This document shows, piece after piece, positions 8,922 through 16,883 of a DNA stretch of 64,000 nucleotides. The DNA comes from Micromonospora okii. Lineage in GTDB: Bacteria; Actinomycetota; Actinomycetes; Mycobacteriales; Micromonosporaceae. The DNA lies in assembly GCF_020884795.1 (NCBI RefSeq), contig NZ_BBZF01000015.1, positions 80,035 to 144,034 on the forward strand. The letters run 5' to 3'. Under the pieces are notes generated by a model. The model did no database searches. It was not told the origin of the DNA and saw nothing but the letters and a program-made list of their open reading frames with translations. The translations under genes were made by a program, and so were the position numbers. Numbering within the stretch: the first letter of the stretch is position 1; every line of letters starts with the position of its first letter.

Positions 8922-9826
8922 GACAGCTCGATCCGTTCCCGCCGGCCGGCCCGCAGCGCCAGCACGGCGACCGACAGGGTCAGGAAGAACATCACCACGC
9001 CGATCGCCGAGGCGTAGCCGAACTTGGTCTCGCTGCCGAACGCGGTGTCGTACATCCGCACGCCGATCACGTCCGAGGAGAAGTTGGGGCCGCCGTTGGT
9101 CATGAGCTGCACCAGGATGAACCCGTCGAGCGCGGCGATGGCCAGGTAGATCCAGGCGACCTGCACGGTGTCCCACAGCAGCGGGATCGTGATGCGGCGC
9201 AGGGTGGTCCACCGCGACGCGCCGTCGAGCAGCACCGCCTCGTAGATCTCCCTCGGGATCGCCGACATGGCCGCGCCGAAGAGCACCACGTAGAAACCGA
9301 CGTTGGCCCAGACCATCACCGCCAGCACGCACCAGAACGCGAACCGCGGGTCGCCGAGCCAGGACGGCCCGGACAGGCCCACCGCCCGCAGGGTGCCGTT
9401 GAACAGCCCGCTCGTCGGGTGGAGGACCTCCTTCCACAGCGCCGCGATGATCACCACCGAGAGCACCTGCGGAAAGAAGTAGACGGTGCGGTAGAACGCG
9501 CCGCCGCGTACCCCGGTCACGCCGGCCCGGCCCCGGCGCCCGCCCATGCTGAGCATGGTGGCGAAGAACAGCCCGAGCGCGATGGTGAGCACGGGCACCA
9601 GCGCGAGCAGGACCACGTTGTTCCGCAGCGCGTTCCAGACGTAGTCGTCGTGCCACAGCGCCTTGAAGTTGGCCAGCCCCACCGGGTCGGCCTGGGCGGA
9701 GTAGCCCATCCAGTCGGTGGTGGAGATCTGGAACGCCTGGAGGTACGGCGACACGACGAAGACGACGTAGAGCAGCAGCGGAGGAACCAGGAAGGTGAGG
9801 ATCAGGGGGTACTTGCCGTGCTTCAC
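8918..9826 (-). CDS. ngcF: Carbohydrate ABC transporter permease, NgcF-like
   Basis: This 302-aa MalF-type permease has about six membrane spans, the first at residues 8-30, and an EAA loop EAVLLDGAS. It forms the membrane channel together with the NgcG-like subunit. The start is a GTG that overlaps the TGA of the binding-protein gene (GTGA, 9823-9826), which indicates coupled translation; frames further upstream run inside that gene and are not real. Specificity for N-acetylglucosamine or chitobiose is inferred from the linked binding protein. Confidence 0.88.
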   Translation of the reverse strand: MKHGKYPLILTFLVPPLLLYVVFVVSPYLQAFQISTTDWMGYSAQADPVGLANFKALWHDDYVWNALRNNVVLLALVPVLTIALGLFFATMLSMGGRRGRAGVTGVRGGAFYRTVYFFPQVLSVVIIAALWKEVLHPTSGLFNGTLRAVGLSGPSWLGDPRFAFWCVLAVMVWANVGFYVVLFGAAMSAIPREIYEAVLLDGASRWTTLRRITIPLLWDTVQVAWIYLAIAALDGFILVQLMTNGGPNFSSDVIGVRMYDTAFGSETKFGYASAIGVVMFFLTLSVAVLALRAGRRERIELS

Positions 9827-11238
9827 GCCGACCGCTTGTACTTCTTGACCGAGCTGTCCTGCGCGATCGAGTCGGCGCCCTTCTGGCACTGGTCGAGGAA
9901 CTCCGCCGGGCCGATCCGACCGCTGAAGAACTCGCCGCACGCGGCGTCGACGAGGTTGCGCTCCAGCTTGCGGTAGTAGTTGTTGTAGACCCAGTTGAAG
10001 CCGTTGTCGCCGGAGGCGTCCAGGGCCTTCACCACGGTGCTCAGCCCGTACGGCAGCTCCACTCCCTCGGTGGCCCCGGCGACCACCGTGAGGCTGGCGA
10101 CCTTGCGGGTGAAGTCCTGCGCGCCCTGCTTCGACAGCATGGTGCGGAAGAACTCCAGACCCCCCGCGACGTTGCGCGCCTTCGCCGGCACCATGAACGG
10201 CTCGCCGGCCGTGCCCCGCACCGCCTCGAACGGCAGCTTGTCGCCCGCGCCCAGGCTCGGCGTCGGCGCGACCGTCATGTTGAACCCGGCCGGGGTGACC
10301 GCCTTCTGCTCGTTCTCCAGCCAGGAGCCGCAGGAGATGAAGGCGGCCTTGCCCTGGCACCACGCGGTCTGCGACTGGACGTGGTCCAGGCCGGGCGAGC
10401 CGTCGAGGATGAGCTTGTCCTTCACGATCTGGTGCCAGGCGTCGGCGGCGGTCCTCATCGCGTCGGAGCGCCAGGCGTTCGGCTCCAGGTTGTCGATCGC
10501 GACGGCGACCGACGTGCCGCCGAACTTGATCGCGGTGGAGATCAGCGGCCAGCTCATGTAGCGGGGGTGCTTGCCGGCGTACGTCCAGGGGGCGACGCCC
10601 GCCGCCTTGATCTTCTTGCACAGGGCGATGTGCTCGTCCCAGGTCTTCGCGTACTCCCAGCCCCGGTCGGCGAAGAGCTTCGTGGAGTGCCAGATGCCGT
10701 ACACCGTGTAGGTGTAGTTCATCACCAGGAACCGGTCGTCGTACGAGCCGACCTCGACCGCGCCCGGCAGCAGGGTGTCCCTGACGGTCTTGCCGGGGAC
10801 GTCGAGGCTCGGCGCGGCGAGCAGCTCGCCCAGGTCGGCGAGGGCGTTCTGGGAGACCAGCCCGTTGAAGTCGATCTGGCCGGCGCCGGAGTTGTTGACC
10901 ACGTCGGGCGGGGTGCCGTCGACGAAGCGGGGCTGGAGCGTCTTGCTGATCTCCTGGGTGGCGGAGTGCTTGATCTTCGCCTTCGGATGGTGCGCGGTGT
11001 ACATGGCCTCGTGGGCCTTCGCGTACTCCTCGCCGAAGCCGCCGCTGAAGATGACGACCTCCAGCGGGGCGTCCTCCGCCACCCCGAGCGGGTTCTGCGC
11101 GGACTTGGTGCCCTTGTACACCTTGCCGTCGCCCGAGTCGCCCCCGCCACCGGTGGCGCAGCCGGCGAGCAGGCCGGCGGCGGGGGTGGCCAGCAGGCCG
11201 GCGGCGGCGCCGCGTCGCAGAATGTCGCGCCTGTCCAT
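9823..11238 (-). CDS. ngcE: NgcE-like amino-sugar ABC transporter binding lipoprotein
   Basis: This 471-aa solute-binding lipoprotein of the N-acetylglucosamine/diacetylchitobiose type has an N-terminal RRDILRR (Tat-like) segment and lipobox LLAGC with the Cys at residue 27. The mature protein is a family 1-type binding fold with a long conserved block shared with the truncated paralogue at 1-667 (LEVVIFSGG, LQPRFVDGTPPDVVNNSG). The ATG follows GAGGAG at 6 nt. It is the first gene of the operon with two permeases coupled behind it. Having two NgcE paralogues within 10 kb suggests different but related ligands, or separate regulation of the same ligand. Only the other copy is linked to RpiR, SIS and kinase genes. 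Confidence 0.9.
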   Translation of the reverse strand: MDRRDILRRGAAAGLLATPAAGLLAGCATGGGGDSGDGKVYKGTKSAQNPLGVAEDAPLEVVIFSGGFGEEYAKAHEAMYTAHHPKAKIKHSATQEISKTLQPRFVDGTPPDVVNNSGAGQIDFNGLVSQNALADLGELLAAPSLDVPGKTVRDTLLPGAVEVGSYDDRFLVMNYTYTVYGIWHSTKLFADRGWEYAKTWDEHIALCKKIKAAGVAPWTYAGKHPRYMSWPLISTAIKFGGTSVAVAIDNLEPNAWRSDAMRTAADAWHQIVKDKLILDGSPGLDHVQSQTAWCQGKAAFISCGSWLENEQKAVTPAGFNMTVAPTPSLGAGDKLPFEAVRGTAGEPFMVPAKARNVAGGLEFFRTMLSKQGAQDFTRKVASLTVVAGATEGVELPYGLSTVVKALDASGDNGFNWVYNNYYRKLERNLVDAACGEFFSGRIGPAEFLDQCQKGADSIAQDSSVKKYKRSA

Positions 11239-11427
11239 CGTCGCTCCTCGGATTCGTCCGGCGGACCTGTCGTTTCTCTTCAAAAAATCGAAATTTGCTG
11301 AAGAATTTCTACGACAGGCGGGCTCCGACTTCAAGACCTGGCCGCCGAACCGTTATCAGCACCGGCCGCCCGGGAGGGCCGGGCCGTTGTCGCCACCGGA
11401 CGGCCCGCGCTGGCATAGCCTGGTCAC
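11239..11427. promoter_or_regulatory. Divergent promoter region with long inverted repeat, ngcE and acyltransferase
   Basis: This region contains an unusually AT-rich stretch (11270-11312). An inverted repeat has outer arms CCTGTCGT (11266-11273) and ACGACAGG (11311-11318) and inner arms CTTCA (11278-11282) and TGAAG (11299-11303). It lies just upstream of the ngcE start and is a candidate operator for a sugar-responsive regulator. On the other side TAGCCT (11416-11421) stands 6 nt before the ATG of the acyltransferase gene, which fits a leaderless promoter. Confidence 0.55.
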
Positions 11428-12879
11428 ATGCGCCGCCTGCGGCAGCTCGCCGACCGCACGCCGGCGGGCCGCGAGCGCTACGTCGACCTGCTCCGGGCGG
11501 TCGCGATCACGATGGTCGTCGCCGGCCACTGGGGCGTCAGCGTCGTCGACCGGGACGCCGCCGGGCGACCCACCGGCCACTCCGCGCTCGCCGACCTGCC
11601 GTGGGCGTACTGGCTCACCTGGCCGGCCCAGGTCCTGCCGGTGTTCTTCCTGGTGGGCGGGTTCGCCAACGCCGCCTCGCTGACCGCGCGCCGGGCCCGG
11701 GGCGCCGACGCGACCGGCTGGCTGCTCGACCGCAGCGCCCGGCTGGTGCCGCCGACCACCGCCCTGCTGACGGTCCTCGCCCTCGGCGCGGCGGGCGCGA
11801 GCCTGTGGGGCGTCGACCCGACCCGGGTCCGCCAGGTGGTCTGGTTCGCCACCATCCCGCTGTGGTTCCTCGTGCCCTACTTCGCCGTCGTGGCCCTCAC
11901 CCCGCCGATGCTCGCGCTGCACCGCCGCTTCGGGCTGGCCGTGCCGGTGACGTTGGTGGCCCTGGTCGCGCTCGGTGACCTGGGTCGGCTGACCGGGCCG
12001 GCGCTCCTGGCCGCCGGCAACCACCTGGCCGGCTGGCTCGCCGTGCACCAGGTCGGCTTCGCCTGGTACGACGCCCGCGCCCGGCCGGCCGGGGCCCGCC
12101 CGCTGCCCACGGGCCGGCGGGCGGCGGTCGCTCTGCTGGCCGGCGGGCTCGGGGCGCTGATGCTGCTGACCACACTCGGGCCGTACCCGGTCGCCATGCT
12201 CCACGTGCCCGGCGAGCGGCTGGAGAACACCGCGCCGCCGAGCCTGGCGCTGCTCGCCCTGGCCACCGCCCAGCTCGGGCTGATCCTGCTGCTGCGCGAC
12301 CCGGCGGAGCGGTGGCTGCGCCGGCCCCGGCCGTGGCAGGCGGTGATCGCGGTCAACTCGGTGGTGCTGACGGTCTTCCTCTGGCACCTCACGGCCGCCC
12401 TGCTGCTCGTCGGCCTGCTGGACGCGGTCGGCCTGCTGCCGACCCCGGCGGCGGGGACGGCGGCCTGGTACCTCTGGCGCGTGCCGTGGCTGCTGCTGCT
12501 GGCCGTGGTGCTGGCCGGGCTGGTCGCGGTCTTCGGCCCGGTCGAGGCGCGGGCCGGCCGACGACGACCGGCGGCGGGCCGACCGACGACCGGGCCGGCG
12601 ACCGGGCCGGTCGGGCCGGCGCCGCCCGGCACCGGGTCGCCCCCACCCGCGCCCCGGGTCGCCGAGCCGTCCCCACCCGCGCCACCGGTCGCCGGGCGGG
12701 CCCGGTCCGCGCTGGTGGTCGCCGGGTACGTCGCCGTGATCGCCGGGCTGCTGGTCAACACCCTTACCCCGCAGCGCGCGCCCGCGCCGCTGGGGCTGCC
12801 GGTGGCGGCGCTGGTCGCGTACCTGGCCGGGGCGGGGCTGCTGCGGCTGCTCCGGTCCGGGTGGGGGCACCGGGGCTGA
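11428..12879 (+). CDS. Membrane acyltransferase, acyltransferase-3 family
   Basis: This 483-aa polytopic protein has about ten membrane spans. Near the N-terminus it carries YVDLLRAVAITMVVAGHW, the conserved block of OafA-type acyltransferases that contains the essential His (residue 32). Such enzymes move acyl groups, often acetyl, onto cell-surface sugars or lipids. A Pro-rich low-complexity segment (about residues 380-430) interrupts the region before the last two spans, and the family does not need it. The start is chosen because TAGCCT lies 6 nt upstream and no Shine-Dalgarno is visible, so the mRNA is probably leaderless. The acyl acceptor is unknown. Confidence 0.85.
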   Translation: MRRLRQLADRTPAGRERYVDLLRAVAITMVVAGHWGVSVVDRDAAGRPTGHSALADLPWAYWLTWPAQVLPVFFLVGGFANAASLTARRARGADATGWLLDRSARLVPPTTALLTVLALGAAGASLWGVDPTRVRQVVWFATIPLWFLVPYFAVVALTPPMLALHRRFGLAVPVTLVALVALGDLGRLTGPALLAAGNHLAGWLAVHQVGFAWYDARARPAGARPLPTGRRAAVALLAGGLGALMLLTTLGPYPVAMLHVPGERLENTAPPSLALLALATAQLGLILLLRDPAERWLRRPRPWQAVIAVNSVVLTVFLWHLTAALLLVGLLDAVGLLPTPAAGTAAWYLWRVPWLLLLAVVLAGLVAVFGPVEARAGRRRPAAGRPTTGPATGPVGPAPPGTGSPPPAPRVAEPSPPAPPVAGRARSALVVAGYVAVIAGLLVNTLTPQRAPAPLGLPVAALVAYLAGAGLLRLLRSGWGHRG

Positions 12880-12957
12880 CCCGGTCCGCCGTGGACCGGC
12901 GCGACGCGCGGGCGTCGCCACCCGGGGCGGGCCGGCGGTCGCGGGTACGATCCGGCG

Positions 12958-13944
12958 GTGCGGATCTTGCCCGACGTGGCGCTGCCCAGCGGCGAGGCGG
13001 GGGCGACCCCGGCGCGGATCGCCGACGGCGTACGGGCCTGGGTGACGTCGCCGCCGCTGCGGGGCCTCGTGGCGCGCTTCGGCGGCGATTGGCCGGCCGG
13101 CGACGACGGGCTCGCGGCGGTGCTGGCGTGGCTGGACGAATTCTCGGCCCGGCACTGGGACTTCCGGCGTGGCCGGGAGCGCCCCGAGGCCGGCGAGCCG
13201 GCCCTCGACGCCCGGACCGCCGGCCTGGTGCTCGCCGCCGCGTCCGCGCTCGGCCTGGCCCGGTCGGCCCCGCCGGCCCGCCCGGCGTACGCGCACCTGG
13301 TCGTCCTCGGCGGGCTGGCGCACGCCTGCCTGCGCCGGGTCGCGTACGCCGCGCACCTGCTGGGCTCCGGCACGTCGGTGGCCGGCGAGGTGGCCGTGCT
13401 GGGCAGCTTCCGGCCCCTGTCGGAGGCGGAGCGGGAGGTGCTGGCCGGCGTCGGGCTCGCGGGCTGCGAGACCGAGGTGGACGCCCTCGACGCCGCCGTC
13501 CGGCTGGCGTTCCGGGTGGCGGGGCCGGCCGAGTCGGGCGGCGTCGACGCGGGGCACCCGCACCACTCGTGGTCCTCCCGCACCTACCGCCCGCCCGCGT
13601 CGCCCCCGGTGCGGGTGCTCGCCGCCCCGTCGAGCGAGCCCGACCGGCGGCGGGCCCACACCGCCGACACCCAGCGGTTCTGGGCCGAGCACGTGCGGCT
13701 CTCCCCGGGCGACGCGGTGCTGATGGTGACCGCGCCGATCTACGTGCCGTTCCAGCACTGCGACGCGCTACGCACCCTCGCCGTGCCGTACGGGTGCGGG
13801 ATCGAGACCGTCGGCGTCGACCCGGCGGTGCCCGACCTGGCCCGGCTGCCCGAGCCGGTGCTGACCCCGGGCCGGCACCTGCAGGAGATCCGGTCGGCGA
13901 TCCGGTCGATGCGCGCTTTGCACGCCGACCTCGCCGTCGGCTGA
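12958..13944 (+). CDS. Conserved hypothetical protein
   Basis: This is a 328-aa cytoplasmic protein that I cannot place in a named family. There is no signal peptide or membrane span. The middle part (YAHLVVLGGLAHACLRR) and C-terminal half (ADTQRFWAEHV, VLMVTAPIYVPFQHCDALRT) loosely recall the DUF218/YdcF layout, where a Gly-rich strand-loop is followed by a T-x-x-T-x-x-F-type helix; this likeness is weak. The GTG start follows TACGAT by 6 nt (TACGAT at 12946-12951), matching the leaderless pattern of several neighbours. It lies 78 bp after the acyltransferase gene but probably has its own promoter. Confidence 0.7.
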   Translation: MRILPDVALPSGEAGATPARIADGVRAWVTSPPLRGLVARFGGDWPAGDDGLAAVLAWLDEFSARHWDFRRGRERPEAGEPALDARTAGLVLAAASALGLARSAPPARPAYAHLVVLGGLAHACLRRVAYAAHLLGSGTSVAGEVAVLGSFRPLSEAEREVLAGVGLAGCETEVDALDAAVRLAFRVAGPAESGGVDAGHPHHSWSSRTYRPPASPPVRVLAAPSSEPDRRRAHTADTQRFWAEHVRLSPGDAVLMVTAPIYVPFQHCDALRTLAVPYGCGIETVGVDPAVPDLARLPEPVLTPGRHLQEIRSAIRSMRALHADLAVG

Positions 13945-13958
13945 CCGGCGCGGCGCGG

Positions 13959-13991
13959 GGCCGGCGCCCGACGCGGGGTCGGACGCCGGCC
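13959..13991. terminator. GC-rich hairpin between convergent genes
   Basis: GGCCGGCG (13959-13966) pairs with CGCCGGCC (13984-13991), with further CCGAC/GTCGG pairing inside. It lies between the stops of two convergent genes and would serve both. No U-tract follows on either side, as is usual in high-GC actinobacteria. Confidence 0.55.
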
Positions 13992-14020
13992 GCGGGTGTG
14001 CGGTCACTCCAGCCCTGCGG

Positions 14021-14698
14021 TCACTTCACGTAGACGAGCGCGCCGCCCTGGGTGGTGTCCCGGACCGGGGCGTACGTGGCGCTCCAGTACGCCGTGTTGA
14101 AGCAGGTGCCCGGCCCGCTGGTCTTGGTGAAGACCTGGTTGGTGAACTTGATCGAGTTGTCGGCGTTGGACGCCGTGCCCCTCAGCGCGCCGCCGCTGGC
14201 CGTGTAGGTGCAGATCATGGTGCCGATCAGGCTGCGCAGCGAGACGGTGGCCGTGATGTTGCCGGTGATGGTGACCGCGCCGGCGCTGGTGACGGAGACG
14301 TTGAAGGGCAGGTTGTTCACCGTCACGCTGTTCACGCCGAGCGTGCCCACCACGTTGGAGGTGCAGGTGCCGAAGGTCTGCCCGGTGAGACTCTCGGTGG
14401 CGGTGCCGGGCGAGGCCGGGTTGGTCAGCGTCTTCGCGGTGAAGCTCGACGCGGAGCACTTCACGCCGGTGGTGCTGCTGGCGCCGTCGTAGAAGGTGGC
14501 GGTGGTGCCGGCGGCCAGGTTGGCCTGGAGGATGTCCCCGACCGCCACCGCGGGCCCGCTCAGGCTGCCGGTGGTGAGGACGTTGTTGGCCAGTGCGGAG
14601 ACGGTGTCGGGGGCGGCGACCGCGGGCGTCGCGCCGACGAGGGAGCCGAGCAGCGCGACGGCGGCGAGGCCGACGGCGGCACGTCCGTACTTGGGCAT
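14021..14698 (-). CDS. Secreted beta-rich protein of unknown function
   Basis: This 225-aa exported protein has a clear Sec signal peptide (residues 1-28, cut near PAVAA). The mature part is rich in Thr, Ser, Gly and Val, with alternating short strands (SVTVNNLPFNVSVTSAGAV) and four to six Cys. It looks like an all-beta surface or extracellular protein, and no catalytic motif is seen. The ATG is preceded by AAAGGA. It may be read from the leftward promoter at about 15122-15151, in which case the 18-codon ORF at 14983-15039 lies in its leader. The position next to a TetR regulator and the DUF6230/DUF6114 pair suggests a shared envelope-related role (inference). Confidence 0.75.
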   Translation of the reverse strand: MPKYGRAAVGLAAVALLGSLVGATPAVAAPDTVSALANNVLTTGSLSGPAVAVGDILQANLAAGTTATFYDGASSTTGVKCSASSFTAKTLTNPASPGTATESLTGQTFGTCTSNVVGTLGVNSVTVNNLPFNVSVTSAGAVTITGNITATVSLRSLIGTMICTYTASGGALRGTASNADNSIKFTNQVFTKTSGPGTCFNTAYWSATYAPVRDTTQGGALVYVK

Positions 14699-14982
14699 GG
14701 TGGGTCCTTTCGACGGTGGTCGGTGCGGCGGTGCGGTCCGTCGGGGGTCACCGCGCCGACATGCGGCGGCGCGACCGGCGACCGCGGAGAGGTGGCCGCG
14801 AGCGGGACGTCTCGCGGTGGACGGGCCGTCGCCGGGAACGGTCGGCGACGGGTGGAGCCCGCAGGAGGGCGGCGTGGTGCAGGGACGGTGGCCGGGTGGT
14901 CCGGTGACCCCGCGGGCCCGACCGGAGGTGCTTCCGGTCGGTCAGCGCCCGAGGTGGGCTGGGGCGGCGCGGCGGAGCCGCG

Positions 14983-15039
14983 TCACCTGCGCCTTCCGGC
15001 CTTGGGAGGGCGGATGTGGTCAGCGATAATGACGACCAT
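14983..15039 (-). CDS. Possible 18-aa leader peptide
   Basis: A short frame encodes MVVIIADHIRPPKAGRRR. Its ATG stands 4 nt after a perfect AAGGAGG, one of the best ribosome sites in the window, although nothing longer is encoded there. In-frame ATG 15090 would give 35 aa but lacks such a site. The leftward promoter at 15122-15151 would place the transcript start about 70 nt upstream. The peptide is hydrophobic then basic and matches nothing I know. It could be a regulatory leader peptide for the secreted-protein gene 285 bp further on, or a small functional peptide. The rest of 14699-15172 holds no other convincing gene. Confidence 0.45.
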   Translation of the reverse strand: MVVIIADHIRPPKAGRRR

Positions 15040-15105
15040 CGAGCCTCCTTCGGCGTTGCTCGGTGCGGCCATCCCGAAGAAGATGACCATGAGTGACACA
15101 ACCGG

Positions 15106-15151
15106 AACTCAACGTGCTGAAGTTATAAACCCCCGAGAGTCGCAAAGTCAA
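15106..15151 (-). promoter_or_regulatory. Leftward promoter with candidate TetR operator
   Basis: On the minus strand TTGACT (complement of 15146-15151) is followed after 18 nt by TATAAC (complement of 15122-15127), a near-consensus housekeeping promoter. A quasi-palindrome with AACT/AGTT ends spans 15106-15124 over the expected transcription start. It faces the secreted-protein gene and lies next to the TetR gene, so it is a natural site for TetR control. Operator function is inferred. Confidence 0.5.
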
Positions 15152-15172
15152 TCCTTTCATTCAGGGAGGTCG

Positions 15173-15952
15173 ATGTCGATGGTGCTGGCACCGCACTCGG
15201 CGGCCGATCCGACCCCCCTTCCCGGCGCCCGCCTCGGCCGCGATCCGGAACGGGCGATCAAGCGCGGCCCGCGCCGACTGTCCCCCGAGGTGGTGGCCGC
15301 CACCCAGCGGGACCGACTCTTCGACGGGCTCGTGCACGAGGTGGCCGCGAAGGGCTACGACAGCGCCCGGGTCACCGACATCTGCCGCGCCGCCGGGGTC
15401 ACCCGGCCCGCCTTCTACGCGCTCTTCGCCGGCAAGGAGGACGCCTTCCTGGCCACGTACCGGCACGGCATCGCCGTCCTGCTGCGCCTGATGGACGACG
15501 CGTACACCGAGGCCGGGCACGACTGGGTCGACGCCGCCCGCGCCACGCTGCGGACACTGCTGGAGGTGCTGGCGCACGTGCCCGCGTTCGCCCGGATGGC
15601 GCTCGTGGAGATCGACGCGGCCGGGCCGGCCGCCCGGGCCGAGCGGGACCTGCTGCTGTCGGAGTTCCACCGCTTCTTCCGCCCCGCCCGCCCCCGGTCG
15701 CCACTGTCGACCGCCGAGGACGAGTTGCTGGTGACCACCGTGGTCGGCGGAATCCACAGCACCCTTCGGCAACGGGTCGCCCAGGGGCGCACCGCCGAGC
15801 TGCCCCTGCTCCTGCCGGTGCTGACGTACGCCATGACCGCCCCGTTCCTCGGCCCGCAGGCCGCCGGGCGGGCCGCGCGGCTGGCCGATCCGGGCTCCGG
15901 GCCGGGCGTCGGCACGCCCTGCGCACCCGCCCCGGCGCGACGCGACGGCTGA
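15173..15952 (+). CDS. TetR-family transcriptional regulator
   Basis: This 259-aa protein has a TetR helix-turn-helix at about residues 45-95 (VTDICRAAGVTRPAFYALFA), preceded by a basic N-terminal arm (IKRGPRRL) and followed by an all-helical ligand domain. Two ATGs (15173 and 15179) follow GGGAGG at 3 and 9 nt; either could be used, and the second has the better spacing. It probably represses the divergent leftward promoter and/or the downstream DUF6230-DUF6114 operon. The tail after about residue 235 is Pro/Gly/Ala-rich and likely disordered. Ligand unknown. Confidence 0.88.
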   Translation: MSMVLAPHSAADPTPLPGARLGRDPERAIKRGPRRLSPEVVAATQRDRLFDGLVHEVAAKGYDSARVTDICRAAGVTRPAFYALFAGKEDAFLATYRHGIAVLLRLMDDAYTEAGHDWVDAARATLRTLLEVLAHVPAFARMALVEIDAAGPAARAERDLLLSEFHRFFRPARPRSPLSTAEDELLVTTVVGGIHSTLRQRVAQGRTAELPLLLPVLTYAMTAPFLGPQAAGRAARLADPGSGPGVGTPCAPAPARRDG

Positions 15953-16113
15953 CCCGGACCGGACGGCGCGGCGCGACGGCCGACCAGGACCGGACGGCGC
16001 GGCGCGGCGGCGCGGAGATCGACCGACGACGCCGCGCCGGGAGTCGGAAACCGCCGCGGTTTTTCGCTATTGGCCACAATTCGCAGATCGACCGAGTCCA
16101 TTGACCGTGAATG

Positions 16114-16142
16114 TTGACCGGGCCTTTACTCGGCGGTAACTT
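16114..16142 (+). promoter_or_regulatory. Promoter of the DUF6230-DUF6114 operon
   Basis: TTGACC (16114-16119) is separated by exactly 17 nt from TAACTT (16137-16142), a good vegetative promoter. The -35 box is the second of two direct TTGACCG copies (16101-16107 and 16114-16120), which may mark a regulator site. The rest of 15953-16252 shows no gene; it holds this promoter and an AT-richer stretch at 16057-16085. Confidence 0.6.
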
Positions 16143-16252
16143 CGGCTCGCAACCACCTCGACGTCACGCACACGCCCAATCGGATCATCAGCGCGAAGAA
16201 CGCAGAGCTCTCCGCATTGGCGGGGAGGAATCGATCTCGAAGAGGAGCCGTC

Positions 16253-16882
16253 ATGTCGGACGACACCGTACCCACCGAGCCCGGTCCCGCCCAGCCGGGC
16301 GTGCGCTGGCGGCGGTTCGCGGCCAGCCTCGCCGTCGTCGGCGCGGGCGCCGCCGGAATGGTCATGCTCACCGCCCAGGGGGTGCTCGGCGCACAGTTCG
16401 CGATCTCGGGCATGCCGTTCGTGGTCACCGCGGACAAGCTCACCGGGACCGGGTTCCAGCAGTTCGCCACCCTCGACGAAATGATCCCGGACAGCCCCAA
16501 CCAGGGCGACACCGGCGGTCAGGTCGTCGTGATCGTCTCGGCGATCGACAAGGCCGAGCTGACCAATCTCTGCCAGAGCATCAACCTCGGTGGCATGTAC
16601 ATGAAGATCACCGCCGGCAACGGCGGAAAGCCGGTCAGCGCCCGCACCCTGGTCGTCGACTCGGACGAGATCACCGGCAACGCCTCGTTCAACCGGATCG
16701 ACATCGGCCAGGACGCCAGCACGCTGGACAAGGTGCCCGGCGTCAAGGGCAACCCGGGGGTCTTCGGCCAGCAGGCCGACACCGTGACCATCGACAAGCT
16801 GCGGCAGAACAACTACGCGACCACGGCCGCCGTCTTCACGCTGCCGAACCTGCGGATGCGCTTCGCCTCCGAAGGCTGCTGA
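16253..16882 (+). CDS. DUF6230 family protein
   Basis: This 209-aa protein has one N-terminal membrane anchor (about residues 18-45, RRFAASLAVVGAGAAGMVML) and a mature domain that should face outward. The domain is beta-rich with conserved Cys near NLCQSINLGGMYMK and at the C-terminal EGC, where a disulphide is plausible. It matches my recollection of DUF6230, a family of unknown function in actinobacteria. The ATG has AGAGGAG 6 nt upstream; an in-frame ATG 36 nt earlier lacks one. The DUF6114 gene begins one base after its stop. The constant pairing suggests a two-part membrane/surface unit (inference). Confidence 0.8.
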   Translation: MSDDTVPTEPGPAQPGVRWRRFAASLAVVGAGAAGMVMLTAQGVLGAQFAISGMPFVVTADKLTGTGFQQFATLDEMIPDSPNQGDTGGQVVVIVSAIDKAELTNLCQSINLGGMYMKITAGNGGKPVSARTLVVDSDEITGNASFNRIDIGQDASTLDKVPGVKGNPGVFGQQADTVTIDKLRQNNYATTAAVFTLPNLRMRFASEGC

Positions 16883-16883
16883 G

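Noticed and set aside
14748..15101. 117-codon minus-strand open frame in the TetR upstream spacer
   Set aside because: It has no ribosome site and is dominated by Arg/Pro/Ser from GC-rich sequence. The short frame with a perfect Shine-Dalgarno on the same strand is the better candidate.
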